Positions 21,285 to 33,024 of a DNA stretch of 64,000 bases are shown here, in pieces (position 1 is the first letter of the stretch; each line of letters starts with the position of its first letter). Source of the stretch: Ischnura elegans (lineage: Eukaryota; Arthropoda; Insecta; Odonata; Coenagrionidae); NCBI RefSeq assembly GCF_921293095.1, contig NC_060254.1, positions 111,624,917 through 111,688,916 on the forward strand, read 5' to 3'. A program made the translations under genes and the position numbers. Below the pieces are notes generated by a model. That model saw only the letters and a program-made list of their open reading frames with translations. It was not told where the DNA came from and made no database searches.

Positions 21285-21905
21285 CATCTATCTACATGTG
21301 TATAATAACCCGGAAGCCGCCTACAAGGCGTGAGGCAGGGAGTGTTCTGGCTCCAGCCGTATAAACATAAAAAATTGAAGTGCTCTACCGAAGTTCAATT
21401 TCATACATAAAACAAAAACATAAATTAAAGGTCTAAAGTAGGTAATTTCTCTCACTTTGTCGTTGCACTTTCCTTATATACTTTTAACAAAACCCATTTT
21501 ACGATTAGCTTGACCGGTTATTTCTCGAATATGTTTATTCCACGATAGATCATTATTGAGTCTAACTCCTAGATATTTCACGGATTCAATTGCCTTTAAT
21601 TGGGTGCCCCGAATGATATAGCTATGCTGTGGGGAGTTATTCTTCTTTCAGAAATACATTACGACGCATTTTTGCAAATTTAATTCTAACTGCCAAGCAT
21701 CGCACCACGCTTGGACAGCAGCAAGATCTTTCGTTAGTTCATCCCTATTTTTGCTGGAAGCGATTTCTCTGTAAACTACAGCGTTGCCTGCAAATAATTG
21801 TAACTTACTGTTTACTACTATTCCAATGTCGTTTATGTAAAAATGGAATAGGAGTGGGCCTATGACACTACTCTGAGGGACGCCAGAAGTGTCCTGTCAG
21901 CTAAT
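21285..21905 (-). pseudogene. non-LTR reverse transcriptase fragment (CR1/L2-like)
   Basis: Minus-strand translation from 21905: a GVPQSSVIGPLLFHFYINDI block, then LQLFAGNAVVYREI (normally FADD), then AAVQAWCDAWQLELNLQKC, and after a stop QLKAIESVKYLGVRLNNDLS and WNKHIREITGQANRKMGF. This is the RT palm-thumb part of Jockey/CR1/L2-type elements. The catalytic DD is changed to GN. The 3' UTR ends near CGGGTTATTATACACATGTA followed by GATAGATGAAG, a short-repeat tail. It is 5'-truncated at the palm. Confidence 0.8.
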
Positions 21906-24900
21906 CTTATCACGCCCGCCTATCTCTTCTATTTCACAACCTTCTTTAACTGTTCCATACCTTTTATTTAAGGTCTTCTTTTTTCCTTCACACTATCTAC
22001 CAGTCCTCCCACGGTTGTCCTCAAGAGGTCATCGTATCTCTAGACTTCTGCCGATTAGGTTGGAAAGTCCGATGCCTCTTGGGCGTTATCAATTTCTTAT
22101 CTCGTGCAAATACTTCAAGTGCTCCGGAATTTTCCACAGATGAGGACATACAGCGACATTTAGCGATGAAATCGGGTGGCATACGCTACGTGAGTCCACT
22201 GCATTAGAGTGAAAAAGTCAGGAGCTAGAGAGACGAAGAATTTCTCCAGGATAGAGTGGAGTTATTTCTACCCCCTCTGAGGTAACAATGACAAATGTGT
22301 ACAGTATTTAACCCCTCCTCTCCCCAAAATCTCACCGTATCACTATTCGTATGTACTAAATGATTATTTTAGTTTAAGTAAATCACTTATCACAAAAACA
22401 ATATATACCTACCAATTATATTTGTCACTTGTCTTTAATCGAATGTGAATATGGTCCATTCCTTTAGTTATTAATGAGAGTATTTGATTGATCCAGCAAG
22501 TAATATGGAGAGTGTTTCATGTTTACCATTTACGTTATCCTGAATACATGGATGGCATTGCTTACCCTCAACAGGTTGACTGTGAGCTACGTGGCCCTGC
22601 GATGCCCATTGACCCTGTTTCAGCGTCCTCGGCGACCTACTGCTGCTACTGACCACGCTCAAAACCTGCTGCCACGTGTGAGTAGGTACAACCTCCGTAA
22701 TCCGGGTTTTCGGCAGTCTAACACGCTCGGACATCCATTGTCACTCACCTCGCACTCACTCACATGACTTACGACACTCTGCCGTTTTAAACGCATCACT
22801 TTCCAATTTTAAGTAAGACCTTTCTTTGCTAGATGTACTGTGGGGGGAAAAAGTATCCAATAGAGTTTGTGTCGCCACCATCGCTTCGCAAGAGAATGAA
22901 TTCCCTTTCTAAAGGTATATAATCCTTGGAATGAGACGAGGGAAATTCAAATACGGTCTTTTTTCAGCCACCAAGGTCGTCACGGTGAATTTGCCTGCCT
23001 CGAACCGAGGCTCGAACGTATTTCGTACTCCTCTCTATAATGTTAGCGCATTCGATATCAATAGGAACTGTGCCTTCCTTTTACCCGCTATCTCCCTATA
23101 ACCCTCTTTTCCGTTCCTTCTTCGCACCTACTCCGGCACTCGTAATAAAATTAACTGGAAGCCCATCTCCACTTCCTCATATTCTCGTCTCTGAAAATTT
23201 ACGAGATAAATATTCGCTATACGTAATATGCAAGACAGCAATGGCGAGGAGCAATTTTGAGCATGAGGAATTACTCTAAATACACTGGTCAACAAAAACT
23301 TTTTTTCTATCCTAGAGTTGTTGGGTGATCATAGAGGTGCTTTTCGTCCGGGTTCCAAATCTGGGCTCAGATATTTTCTATCACGTCTACTTTCTTTAGG
23401 ACAACCGAACTAAATAAGGGTTCAAGGATATGTAAGTATAAATCGTGATTTTAAAAAAAATGTGAAAAATAGGTACTTTCTTGGAATTTTCTCGTATATT
23501 TAGCATCTTGTAAGTCCCTATTCAGTGTCCATCACTTATCCGCTAACATGTTGCTGAAATTTCCTTGGTGCTATTTTTCCAAATGTAAAATATCTTGGTC
23601 ACTGTGTTCATCTGTGACAGCGCTGAGATTTGGTGGAAAAAGGGAAGGTTTGAGTAACGAAAATATTGCTCTTTTGCCAAATATATGACGCAAGTATATA
23701 TTTATTGAATAGTATTATTAGAATTATAGAATAGCTGATATTCTTGGAAAATATCACTTTCCGAATGACCACTATACATTAATCAAATATTTACTGTTTT
23801 TCGCTTAAATGTTAACTAACTCAGAGAAGAACTTCTTTATCTCCGCGGAGACATTTTCATCAAAAGTTAGAATGATGTTTGTTCTATGCAACAGAACAAT
23901 AAAATCCTGCGCAAATTTGCAACCTTCCGATGTTTTCGTGATAAAGCAAATTGATGTCGGGCGGTTTTCGCACCCAGTGACCCGCAATACACGGGGTGGG
24001 CACTCGGCAACTTTGGGTTACATGCGTAGCAGTCCGTTTGAGAAAATGGATTTTCCCTAAATCCTGAGTGTATTACACTACTTATCTACTACCTCTTTAT
24101 CACTTGTGGTGTCTTTATGGTAGATATCCCATACTGACGATTTTACCTTCGAGCCCTTGCGCGAAAGCCGCGGTCGGACGGCAATAAACCTAACGGTTCC
24201 CCTTTCTCCTCGGCGGCTGCCCCTTTATGTACCCAGATTAGCTCTTTTACTTTGTACATGCGCAAATTTTTCCATTAAAAAAATGGGATTTTCCCATAAT
24301 GAACCGTCTTTGCTATGGGCTCATTTCTAGCCGAGGGCTCATCATCAGTATTCCTTGTCGAAGTTTGTGCTGAAGGACAATCACAGTATAGCTGCCCTGT
24401 TATGGATACGACGAAAATGACTCGCCAAGATTTACATACATAAGTCTTGACAAATAGAGGGGGGTCTATGAAGCAGAAGAAATCATCCATGTTAGATTAT
24501 TTACAAAAAAAAACTATTTTTGCAAAGAGACGATAAATTAAAAACTTTGCTTGTACCCTTATTAAAAATGTTTTCCATCAATGCTTTCGAAATTGGGATA
24601 AGTTCTCCAGAGTGAATGGTAGATTTCTGAGTTTGACTAAAATTCGGTTAAAAAGTCATTAATATTTCCTGTTAAAATATCGTCGTGTTGTTAAAATTAT
24701 TAATCGAAAATCCTAAAAAAGTGCAATGCTAAATCTTTATCTAGGAATTTCGGACGACCTAATTATCCACTTCTCAGTAATTCTGAGAATTATATCGGCT
24801 GGATTTCTAATAAATGGTACGATCTTCTCAGCTTACTGTATTAAAACAGCTAAACTGTACGAAAAACTTTATCCATGGCATCACACGCCACCGGATATTC

Positions 24901-25129
24901 ACAAAATTTTAATACATGGAGTGTGAATAGTGAAACATGCCATTCTTTCTCTAAAGAAAATGCATTGAAATCCCGACTCAAAGATATTAGAAGATATAGT
25001 GAAGAACGTGCCATAAAAGTATTCAGGATTGCTACAAATAATGACCTTTTCCATAGGCTTCTGCTTCCACCAGATTCTATTATTTCTTGTTCTGCGGGGG
25101 TTCACCGTAAAGTAAAATATTACCAGAGG
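21906..25129. other. no recognisable gene
   Basis: Short ORFs on both strands (for example 22471-22767, 23809-24060, 24875-25168) match nothing I recognise and lack splice signals or codon contrast. No repeat boundaries could be drawn. Confidence 0.4.
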
Positions 25130-25300
25130 CAGGGGCGCAGCCAGGAATTAAGGCTAGGGGGGGTTTAAGGCGCAACTAATACTTACGGGTGTGGAGGTAT
25201 TGCATACCAACCAGGGTAAGCAGGAGTTGCGGGGACCCTCCTCCAGAAAATTTTTAAAGAATAATGGATTAAATGGCGAGTTTTACGGCTTCCTGAGGGA
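25130..25300 (+). mobile_element. GC-rich TIR element, family B (copy 4)
   Basis: Starts CAGGGGCGCAGCCAGGAATT and contains CGCAACTAATACTTACGGGT, then a partly degraded GGTATTGCATACC hairpin and GGCGAGTTTTACGG, matching 5058-5225. Confidence 0.6.
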
Positions 25301-25682
25301 TATTTGATTGATTCTAACACTATTCTATAAGTAATACTGATCCAAAAAAGTAACATGCCCAAACCCCCCCTCGCTGCTCCACTTACCAGAGGACTGGAAA
25401 AATCTACCGGTGATAGAATATAATACTTTGAAAGAAAAGCTGTCTTCATCCACTGACTCAGAATAAGAGTTTAAGTAATTAGCCATAAAAATATTTCCTC
25501 ATGGTATATTTTATATTATTTCTCTTCAATTACCAAAATTTTAAAAGTTAAAATTAGTTTAAACACCCATTAGCAAACTTTAATCATTATTTACCCTTTG
25601 CGCAGCTATTTGATAGAATTACCATGGAAGAAATGCTAACTTTCCGTTGATATTACAGAATCAAAAATTTAGACTTGCCCCT

Positions 25683-25890
25683 GGCAGCTATGTTTCCCGC
25701 ATCACTTAACCTTATTTATTATTTTTTCATCGACCTCCTAAACAGTAATGTGGAATAAACCCACAATAAGTATCTTTGCATCTATAAATTACACGATGTG
25801 CAAATTCTCATTAATCTAGCTATAATTAAGGCTACAGCTATGTTTCCCGCATCACTTAGCCTTATTTTTTTCATCGTCCTCTTAAACAAT
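25683..25890. repeat. 60-bp direct repeat, two copies 148 bp apart
   Basis: CAGCTATGTTTCCCGCATCA followed by CTTARCCTTATTT occurs at about 25686 and 25834. The copies differ by small indels in the T-rich part. Confidence 0.7.
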
Positions 25891-25892
25891 TC

Positions 25893-26045
25893 ACGGTTTA
25901 ACGTCCCATCCTACGGACCATGTGATTTGTATCCAATTTGACCTCCACAAAACACCATAGCATAGAAGGTTTACGAGAAATTTCCGCCGGGATTTGAACT
26001 CTGGCCCCCGCATTGGGAAACCAGCACTTTAGCCATCTCAAAAAT
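25893..26045 (-). repeat. tRNA-derived SINE
   Basis: On the minus strand the head is GAGATGGCTAAAGTGCTGGT, giving an A box, then CCAATGCGGGGGCC and AGTTCAAATCCCG, a good B box. The body ends with GTCCGTAGGATGGGACGTTA. I recall similar GGATGGGACGT bodies from other invertebrate SINEs, but this is from memory. It is not a functional tRNA. Confidence 0.7.
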
Positions 26046-26169
26046 CCCATCTCCTATTTCATGTGCAATCGAATTTAAAAGTATGGCAACTAATGAAGCA
26101 GCTGCATTTCCACCGCAGTTCGGGAATGGAGTTTCTATATTTCAGTAGAACTGTTAGGAGAGAAATTAT
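26046..26169. other. short unassigned spacer
   Basis: Sequence between the SINE and the Gypsy pol relic; no LTR was recognised. Confidence 0.3.
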
Positions 26170-26199
26170 AATAACTACGGGAAGGTAATTACATTCCCA

Positions 26200-26583
26200 T
26201 CCTTTTTAGAGAAGGTAGTTTTTCTGCCTAGTAAAATACGGGAAAGAGAAATTTTATGCCGTGGAGTGGGATCGTCGCCGATCAAAATTTCCAAAACGGT
26301 TTTGCTGCGAATAAAAATTGATGGGTTAACCTGGGACCAGGAGTTACTGATTCTTCCGGGTTGCCCGGTTTCAATTATTTTAGGGGCGGACTTTATGGAG
26401 CACGCAGGTATGACCTTGAATTTTGTTAGCAAGACTTATTCTTTTAAGGCACGTCCCGGAGTGATAGGTTGTGTACTCCCTACCGAAAATGAAGAAGCAG
26501 ATGTGGATTCCGCGATATCTTCTAAGTTAAGTAATGATAAAAAAAAGAGATTACAGAAATTATTGGAGAATATGGTGACGTAA
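26200..26583 (+). pseudogene. retropepsin C-terminal part
   Basis: Reads KTVLLRIKIDGLTWDQELLI and GCPVSIILGADFMEHAGM, the second half of a Gypsy aspartic protease (the ILGxDF motif before the C terminus). The DTG active site lies upstream and is not preserved. A stop at 26581-26583 is bypassed by the next frame, which continues into RT. Confidence 0.7.
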
Positions 26584-27419
26584 TCACAAAGAAATTGGGG
26601 TGTACTGACCGTTTGGAATATGACCTTCCGTTGTCTGATTGGACGCCAGTGCGTTCGCCCCCCTTCCAATGCAATCCGATCAAAATGTCAGAGATGAAAA
26701 TGGTAGTTCAAGATTTATTGAAAAAGGGGGTGATAAAGGAATCTAATTCGGCGTACGCCAGTCCGGCATTTTTAGTATCTAAAAAGGATAATTCTTCACG
26801 AATGGTAGTAGACTATCGTGCGCTCAACGCGAAGGTGGTTTTTGATGCTTTTCCGTTGCCCACCACCGAAAATGCGTTTCTTCATTTCGGTAAAGCAAAG
26901 TATTTCTCGGTGCTAGACTTGAACGCGGCTTACCACCAGATTCCTCTTACGTCAAGGAGTAGGCGAGCCACCGCTTTTATTACGCCATTTGGGCTGTATG
27001 AATATAATCGTCTGCCCTTCGGTATTTGCACCGGGGGACAAATGCTGTCGCGACTGATTGATAAGATCTTTAGTGATATAAAATACGAATACGTATTTAA
27101 CTACTTGGATGATATTGTGATTTATAGCAGTAATTTTAGTGACCATTGTAAACATTTAAGGGAGGTATTACAGCGGTTGAGGCACGCCAAGATAACGGTT
27201 AATCCTGAAAAAATATCTCTAGAACGGAACGAAATTAAGTTTTTGTGGCACGTAATCTCTGAGAAAGGAATACAGATTGACCCCGAGAGGGGTAGGGTCG
27301 TGTTTAACTTTCCTACACCAAAAGACCTCAGGGCAGCTAAGAGATTCTTAGGCATGTGTAGTTATTACGCTCGTTTCATACCCGGTTTTTCGGAAATATC
27401 AGCTCCCTTAACGCTCTAA
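26570..27419 (+). pseudogene. Gypsy reverse transcriptase
   Basis: About 275 codons open. Landmarks in order: YASPAFLVSKKDNSSRMVVD (fingers), DAFPLPTTEN, FSVLDLNAAYHQIPL (first catalytic Asp), TPFGLYEYNRLPFGIC, YVFNYLDDIVIYS (catalytic YLDD), NPEKISLERNEIKFLWHVIS, and KRFLGMCSYYARFIPGFSEI (connection). All catalytic residues are present. It ends at a stop after an A run that shifts the frame before RNase H. Function: copies element RNA to DNA. Confidence 0.9.
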
Positions 27420-27429
27420 AGAAAAAAAA

Positions 27430-28009
27430 TTGTCGGTTCGTGTGGGGGCGTGCTCAACAGAATGCCTTTGATGAATTGCGGAAGAGAATAGCCTCACCTC
27501 CAGTGCTCCGTATCCCCGATTTTAGCGAGACGTTTGTCGTGCACACCGATGCCTCCGCCAACGCAGTAGCGGCCGTGCTATCTCAACGAATTGAGGGGCA
27601 TTTGGCGCCGGTTGCGTATGCCAGTAGGACACTCAGCGAAGCCGAAAGAAAATATGCCGCGTACGAGGCTGAATGCCTAGCGGTGGTATTTGGAGTCGAA
27701 AAATTCGACCAATATCTGCGTAATCGGGAGTTTGAACTATATACCGACAACGAGGCTCTGTCTTGGATGCGTCGGCATCCAAAGCAATTAGGAAAGGTCG
27801 GACGCTGGATGCTACGCTTGGCGGGTTATAAGTTTAAGACTATGCATGTTAAGGGTAATGAAAATGTCGTTGCAGATTGTTTATCGCGTATGTTTGAAGA
27901 AGAAACTCAGGAAAAAAAGTCCTGCCCTTTGTGTCCTTCAGACAGCCCCCTTGAGTTTTATCTCGATATTGGAGCACCAGCAACAAGATCCCGAATGCCA
28001 AAAAATTAA
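27430..28009 (+). pseudogene. Gypsy RNase H
   Basis: 189 codons open: FVVHTDASANAVAAVLSQ (first Asp), APVAYASRTLSEAERKYAAY, then EAECLAVVFGVEKF (Glu), FELYTDNEALSWM (Asp) and MLRLAGYKFKTMHVKGNENV followed by VADCLSRM (final Asp). The DEDD set of a Ty3-type RNase H is complete. The reading frame changes within the following linker before integrase. Confidence 0.9.
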
Positions 28010-28604
28010 AGATAGGATTAACAGGGGGGAAAAGGTTAGAGATATGAAGGTTCGTGGAGGGATATTAGTTTTCAGAAACAAACGGGCGCGACGAAATAGA
28101 GTATGGATTCCTTCGGTTATAAGAGCCATGACGATGGCGTACTTTCATGACTCTGTTATTGGAGGACATATGGGGTATCATAAAACAAGGAATAAGATAA
28201 CTCGTGAATTTTATTGGCCTAATATGAACAGAGATATACTGAATTACGTTCGGTCTTGTCCCGATTGTCAGAAGGCGAAGCCGGCGCAAAATACTCGGGT
28301 AGGATACCATTCGGCAGAAGCGCCGGCTAAAATCTACGACCAAATTTTTATTGATTACATGGGACCACTAACGCGCACTCGAAGCGGGCACACGGCAATT
28401 TTGGGAGTCATAGACGGTTTTTCTAAGTTCACCATGTTAATACCCACATTATATGGGTTATGAGGGAAATATGACGGCTGCGAACACCATTAAGGTTTTG
28501 TTTAATAGGGTGTTTTCTATTCTGGGGGTCCCCAAAACAATAGTGTCAGATAACGCCGCCATTTTTACAGGAGGCGCGATGAAAGACGCGTGTTTCAAAG
28601 TGGG
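27966..28604 (+). pseudogene. Gypsy integrase, 3'-truncated
   Basis: HDSVIGGHMGYHKTRNKITR with FYWPNMNRDILNYVRSCPDC gives the HHCC zinc finger. IFIDYMGPLTRT carries the first Asp. After a frame change at about 28455 come FSILGVPKTIVSDNAAIF (second Asp) and GGAMKDACF. The sequence then departs from integrase at about 28604, so the catalytic Glu and C-terminal domain are absent. Confidence 0.85.
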
Positions 28605-28920
28605 AAATATGGAAAAGGTGAATGAAATCAACATTTTGTTAGTCATCTTCGGCGATGGTAAACGGGTTCGGGGGAAACAAAGCAGGGAACAAGTCCAAAT
28701 TCTCACACAATGCAGCTTCACTTTATTCAGCCCAAAGCCTTACACTCTGTTTCACTGCACAACCGCAACTGCCTCCCCTAGCCGACGCCAGCCCACGTCC
28801 CTGGAGTCACCGAGACAGATCGTTTCTCAAGCGACTCTTCCGATGACAGCAGGAACGTGCTTAATGGCTGGGTCTCTAACGAAGTCCGTTCGAGGCGTCT
28901 CCCCGTCATCTCGCAGCTTT
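28605..28920. other. unassigned GC-richer block replacing the end of integrase
   Basis: Open in one plus frame for about 100 codons, but without any recognised motif. It lies between the integrase break and a family A MITE tail. It could be an inserted unknown repeat. Confidence 0.35.
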
Positions 28921-29095
28921 TAATAATCTTAATGAAACCGCGTTTACAATTTTAAGGAAACTGCAACAGCTCTTTTTTATTTTTGTAAATTATTTGCTTG
29001 AAAAAATATTATTTTCCTCATAGAAATTTGCGATTTTTGCTTTTAGGGGGGGCCGACTGCCCCCTCCTGCCCCTCGCTGGGCACGCCCAAGCAAT
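28921..29095 (+). mobile_element. GC-rich TIR element, family A (copy 4, 3' part)
   Basis: AATCTTAATGAAACC, AATTATTTGCTTGAAAAAAT, a G run, then CCCTCCTGCCCCTCGCTGGG and CACGCCC. The left end is missing. Confidence 0.6.
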
Positions 29096-29299
29096 GACGT
29101 AAGAAAATTCTTAACACGTTGCGTACCGGGGTATTTAAATTCCTAGAAACGCCGATTCTGGTTGATGAGATTAGAAATATATGCCTATTAGGGCGAAATG
29201 CGTTTGGTTTAAACATGGTTAAAAGCTAATGTTTAGAATATAACTTTACCCAATCAAACGTTATGATGCATCAATTCACTATGAATAAATGAGACTCTA

Positions 29300-29385
29300 G
29301 AGTGGTTGAGTTGGCGCCTTGGTAATGCAGCAGCCTGATATCCATCGTGAATACGCCGAGGTGGAGTTTCGAACCTTTTTTCGAA
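29300..29385 (+). repeat. tRNA-like SINE head
   Basis: GAGTGGTTGAGTTGGCGCCT resembles an A box; AGCAGCCTGATATCCATCG follows, then GGTGGAGTTTCGAACCTTTT for the B box and a T run. The cloverleaf is not complete and no clear body was identified. Confidence 0.45.
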
Positions 29386-30402
29386 GAGAAACAAATTTTC
29401 AAAGTCTCATAAAGGGCAACAAAAAATACTTGTCTCATCCACTTCAATTTATACTCCACTACTTACGCTATAAATTTTTTTGGCGATAATTCATTTTGCT
29501 TAACGCAAAAATCGTTATTTATTGGTCTGGGATTCTCGCTTGGTTTAATCGGCATCTCAAAAGGCCTTTGCTTATGTCATTAAATGAATGACGATTTTTG
29601 CTGTGTCATAATCCTATCAGAAAATCTTGATTCTGATAAAAGGGGCACTAAAAACGTATTTTATCTCAAAGTACCTATTCCCATGTTCAATTAAGTAAGT
29701 AAACACATAGCTAACGCATGATACCCAAATTAAGAGAACCCGTACGTGCTGCTATAAGGACGTCCATGGATAAGGACATTAAGGTATAGTTACAGCACAG
29801 GCTCTCCTAATTGGCTCCCTAATGCTACTCATATTGGAAAGATAAACGTTTATTGTATTCTGAGGTATACTATATGTTAACATAATCTTGTTACATGACA
29901 TATCATCGCTACATCTCATATCATCACTAATATCACCTCATTTTCTGTGCTTAAAAATAGTCTAATATTCTTCTGACCACAAAATGCTATTAGGTACAAA
30001 GTTTTAGAATATACAGCGGATATTAATTAGTATCACCATCAATCCACATTTGCAGTGGACAACGCTTACGTGTGAATTCTGCGTCCTACTTAATTTTGAA
30101 TATCTTAAATTAATGGTATTCTAAGTACGGAAAAATGAGAGCTTTGATGTTTCTCTCCTCGTATTATTTGGTAGAGGGTTGAAAATATTTTATGTTCCTT
30201 GTTTTTATCCACGCAAGTGAATGAATTGCCTAAGTTGAAATAAATTCATCATATTTAATATCCCATGAAAATAATTTTTTTAACGTTACAACTCCTTAAG
30301 TGCAGTGGCAATAATTCCGGTCTTTAACGCAAAGGCAAAATCATCAGTCGTTTTCGTGATGCTTAGCTGAAATTATAATTCCTTCCGATGGTTAACTTTC
30401 AG
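29386..30402. other. no recognisable gene
   Basis: AT-rich. It directly precedes an acceptor-like site at 30391-30402 and could hold an intron or promoter of the next gene; nothing specific is seen. Confidence 0.4.
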
Positions 30403-32074
30403 TGATCCGGGAATGGATCTGGCGCGGTTGGAGGAGCACCTTGGGGTGAAGTTATCGTCCTGCAGCGAGGGACAGGTGCTGCCACCTAGCAGTTGGCTGA
30501 AGGAGAAAACTGAACCTGACGAGACCACGTTGCTGATGAGGGCGGCGCAAGAGGGCGCCGCTGACGGTGTCCAGCTTCTCCTCTTGTGTGGCGTCGACGT
30601 CTGCGAAAGTTGAAGTGTCGGCTATAAAGAGCAGCGGGCGATCGACTCTGCCATTATGGTAGATCACCCAACGGTGGTGGAAATTCTTCTCCAATGGGAC
30701 TCAAATTTTCCAGACAACGCTTCAAAAGAGCTTAGAGCCAAATTGAGATCAATGCGTGAAGAAGATGTGGGCATTAAGGAATTCTTCGAGGAAAGAGACA
30801 ATTTTCATGAGCTAGTTCGAAACGGAGATATCATTGAGGTCGAGAAAAAACTGAACATCAAGGACGGTAGGAACACTTCAGGCCCCAAGTACTGGGTCAA
30901 TAGTGACGTCCAGTCATCTTTGTACACGGCGGAAAAGGGAGGCAAACACGATCTGTGGGTCTTCCTGCTTTCTAGGAAGTTTGAGTTCTCAGGGACGGAG
31001 GAAAGTAAAATTAAATTCCAAATGGGTGAGATTCAGATGCTCCATTTCGACCGAGCGATGGAGAAATATTTCACTGAATTTGAAGATATTCTCGTGATCA
31101 AGTTGCTTTCGAGAACCAAATTTCGCGGGGGGAGTAAAGAGACACGATTGAGAATTCAGAGTATTTGCCTCGAAGCAAAGGAGGTAGCGGAAGCCAAACT
31201 GCTGATTCAGTGCCCTCAGAACGGTACTCAATTGGATACTGTATTTTAATTAGATCGGCCGGATATTGAATGTGCATACGTAATGGGAAATGCTCAAGTC
31301 CTAGGTGCCACGGATTTACACCGCATCTACGCGTCTGTGGGCCTAAAGCCTCATTCACGAGTTCTCAGCAAATTAATTCACGAATTTTGTCATCGCGTGA
31401 TGCTCATTGTCTTCATGAACAATGGGTTGCCCTACAGAGTAAATGATCTTGAAATGATGAATGCTTACGATAAGATTTTCTCCCAAATTATGTCACCGGA
31501 AAACAAAGAAAAATGCGATCCAATAATTCAACTGGTTGGTGAATCTGATAACAATTCACAACAAGAATTACTTGTTCGAATTCCAGAAATAATAATGAGG
31601 CGCACAATAGATAATGGTGGTGAAGGATTGCGGGGGAACAAAGTTGAAAAAGAACTCGATGATTTCTACCACAACCACGTGGAAAAGAAAATCTGTGAAT
31701 TTGTTGCTTCAAATAAGGGAAAGGCTCGTATTCCAACTATAGAACTTTCATTATATTCCGCGTTGCTGTCTAAGTACAATCAAGATCACGCACAGATTTG
31801 CGTAACGAAGCAACCGAAGATTTCTTCGCACGATGGAGTCAATTACATAACGCTATCAGATTTGTCGCTGGGCATTAGCCACATGGAGAAATCACTAGGG
31901 GGCGCCACGACTGTGGATTTGATTTTTTTTTTTTGAGGGATCCAGAACATACTTTGACACCCAATTGAGAATAGGTTACTTGCGAAACATGGTTGTCGTT
32001 TGGAACAAGAATACTGACTTTTGTCATAATCCTCATTCGTGTTCCTGCTCGGCAAGGTGTTTTTCAAGTCCTTA

Positions 32075-32310
32075 AAAGAATGCGTCACTTTAATTATTCC
32101 GAAGGAGTTGAAATCATCCGATGAGGGAGAGTGTGCTGAATACACGTGGAAACACTTGTCAGAGGGAACGAAGGATTGGATACTCAAACAGCACGTCAGA
32201 TTCCAGAGCAACGACGTGACACTGAAAGATCTATTGGAGGGTTTAATATCCAACAAGGAAGCAGCAAGCAGCACTCAGCATCATCATTGGCCCCAAGGAT
32301 ATATCAATGC
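32075..32310 (+). repeat. inverted duplication, arm 1 (within coding trace)
   Basis: 236 bp encoding KECVTLIIPKELKSSDEGEC and VRFQSNDVTLKDLLEGLISN. Its reverse complement recurs at 32790-33024 with a few substitutions. The reading frame changes at its right edge (about 32310). Confidence 0.85.
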
Positions 32311-32789
32311 TTATCCAGAAAGAGATGTATTCCCTTGGTAATCATGTGAAATCTGATTTGGCGAAGAAGAGAGGGAAGCTGCTGGGCGGCCTTATCCAAT
32401 CCTTCGTCCCCCGCCGAACAAGAACCAGACCTGTCGAGTTTATCGTGCAATTAATGACACAGCGCACAAAGGACGCTGTATTCTTTCTCAATACCACCGA
32501 GTACGCACTAAAAGAAGCAAAAGTCAGCAAATCGCGTCCGTGGATAGGAGTGATGACGCCAGTTGATGATGTAAGACACTTTTTCTTGGAAGGAAATATT
32601 GAGGCGGCTGAACGACTCGATAACATCGAAAAGATATGCTCAGAACTTCGAGGTTGGCCCAAATCAGGTGCTTGGATATATGCGCACATCTTTCTTCAAG
32701 AACAGAAATATTTTGTCCATATACATTCTGAGCTCATCAACGACCAACGCTGTCAATTGCTGGCCGATGAGCCTGGCACAGGTATACCG

Positions 32790-33024
32790 GCATTGATATA
32801 TCCTTGGGGCCAATGATGGTGCTGAGTGTAGATGCTGCTTCCTTGTTGGATATTAAACCCTCCAATAGATCTTTCAGTGCCACGTCGTTGCTCTGGAATC
32901 TGACGTGCTGGTTTAGTATCCAATCCTTCGTTCCCTCTGACAATGGTTTCCACGTGTATTCAACACATTCTCCCTCGTCGGATGATTTCAACTCCTTCGG
33001 AATAATTAAAGTGACGCATTCTTT
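32790..33024 (-). repeat. inverted duplication, arm 2 (interrupts the P-loop)
   Basis: Reverse-complement copy of 32075-32310, beginning two codons after the P-loop GTG. On the minus strand it still reads ECVTLIIPKELKSSDEGECV, which creates a spurious minus-strand ORF. Downstream sequence resumes the plus-strand gene before Walker B. Confidence 0.85.

Larger units (their letters stand above)
26170..28604 (+). mobile_element. Ty3/Gypsy pol relic (PR-RT-RH-IN)
   Basis: Partial protease, complete RT, RNase H and the first two-thirds of integrase lie in standard Gypsy order. At least four frameshifts occur (about 26575, 27420, 27965 and 28455). Gag and both LTRs are missing, and homology stops abruptly at about 28604. 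This pol is unrelated at the text level to the element at 37.5-45.9 kb. Confidence 0.85.
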
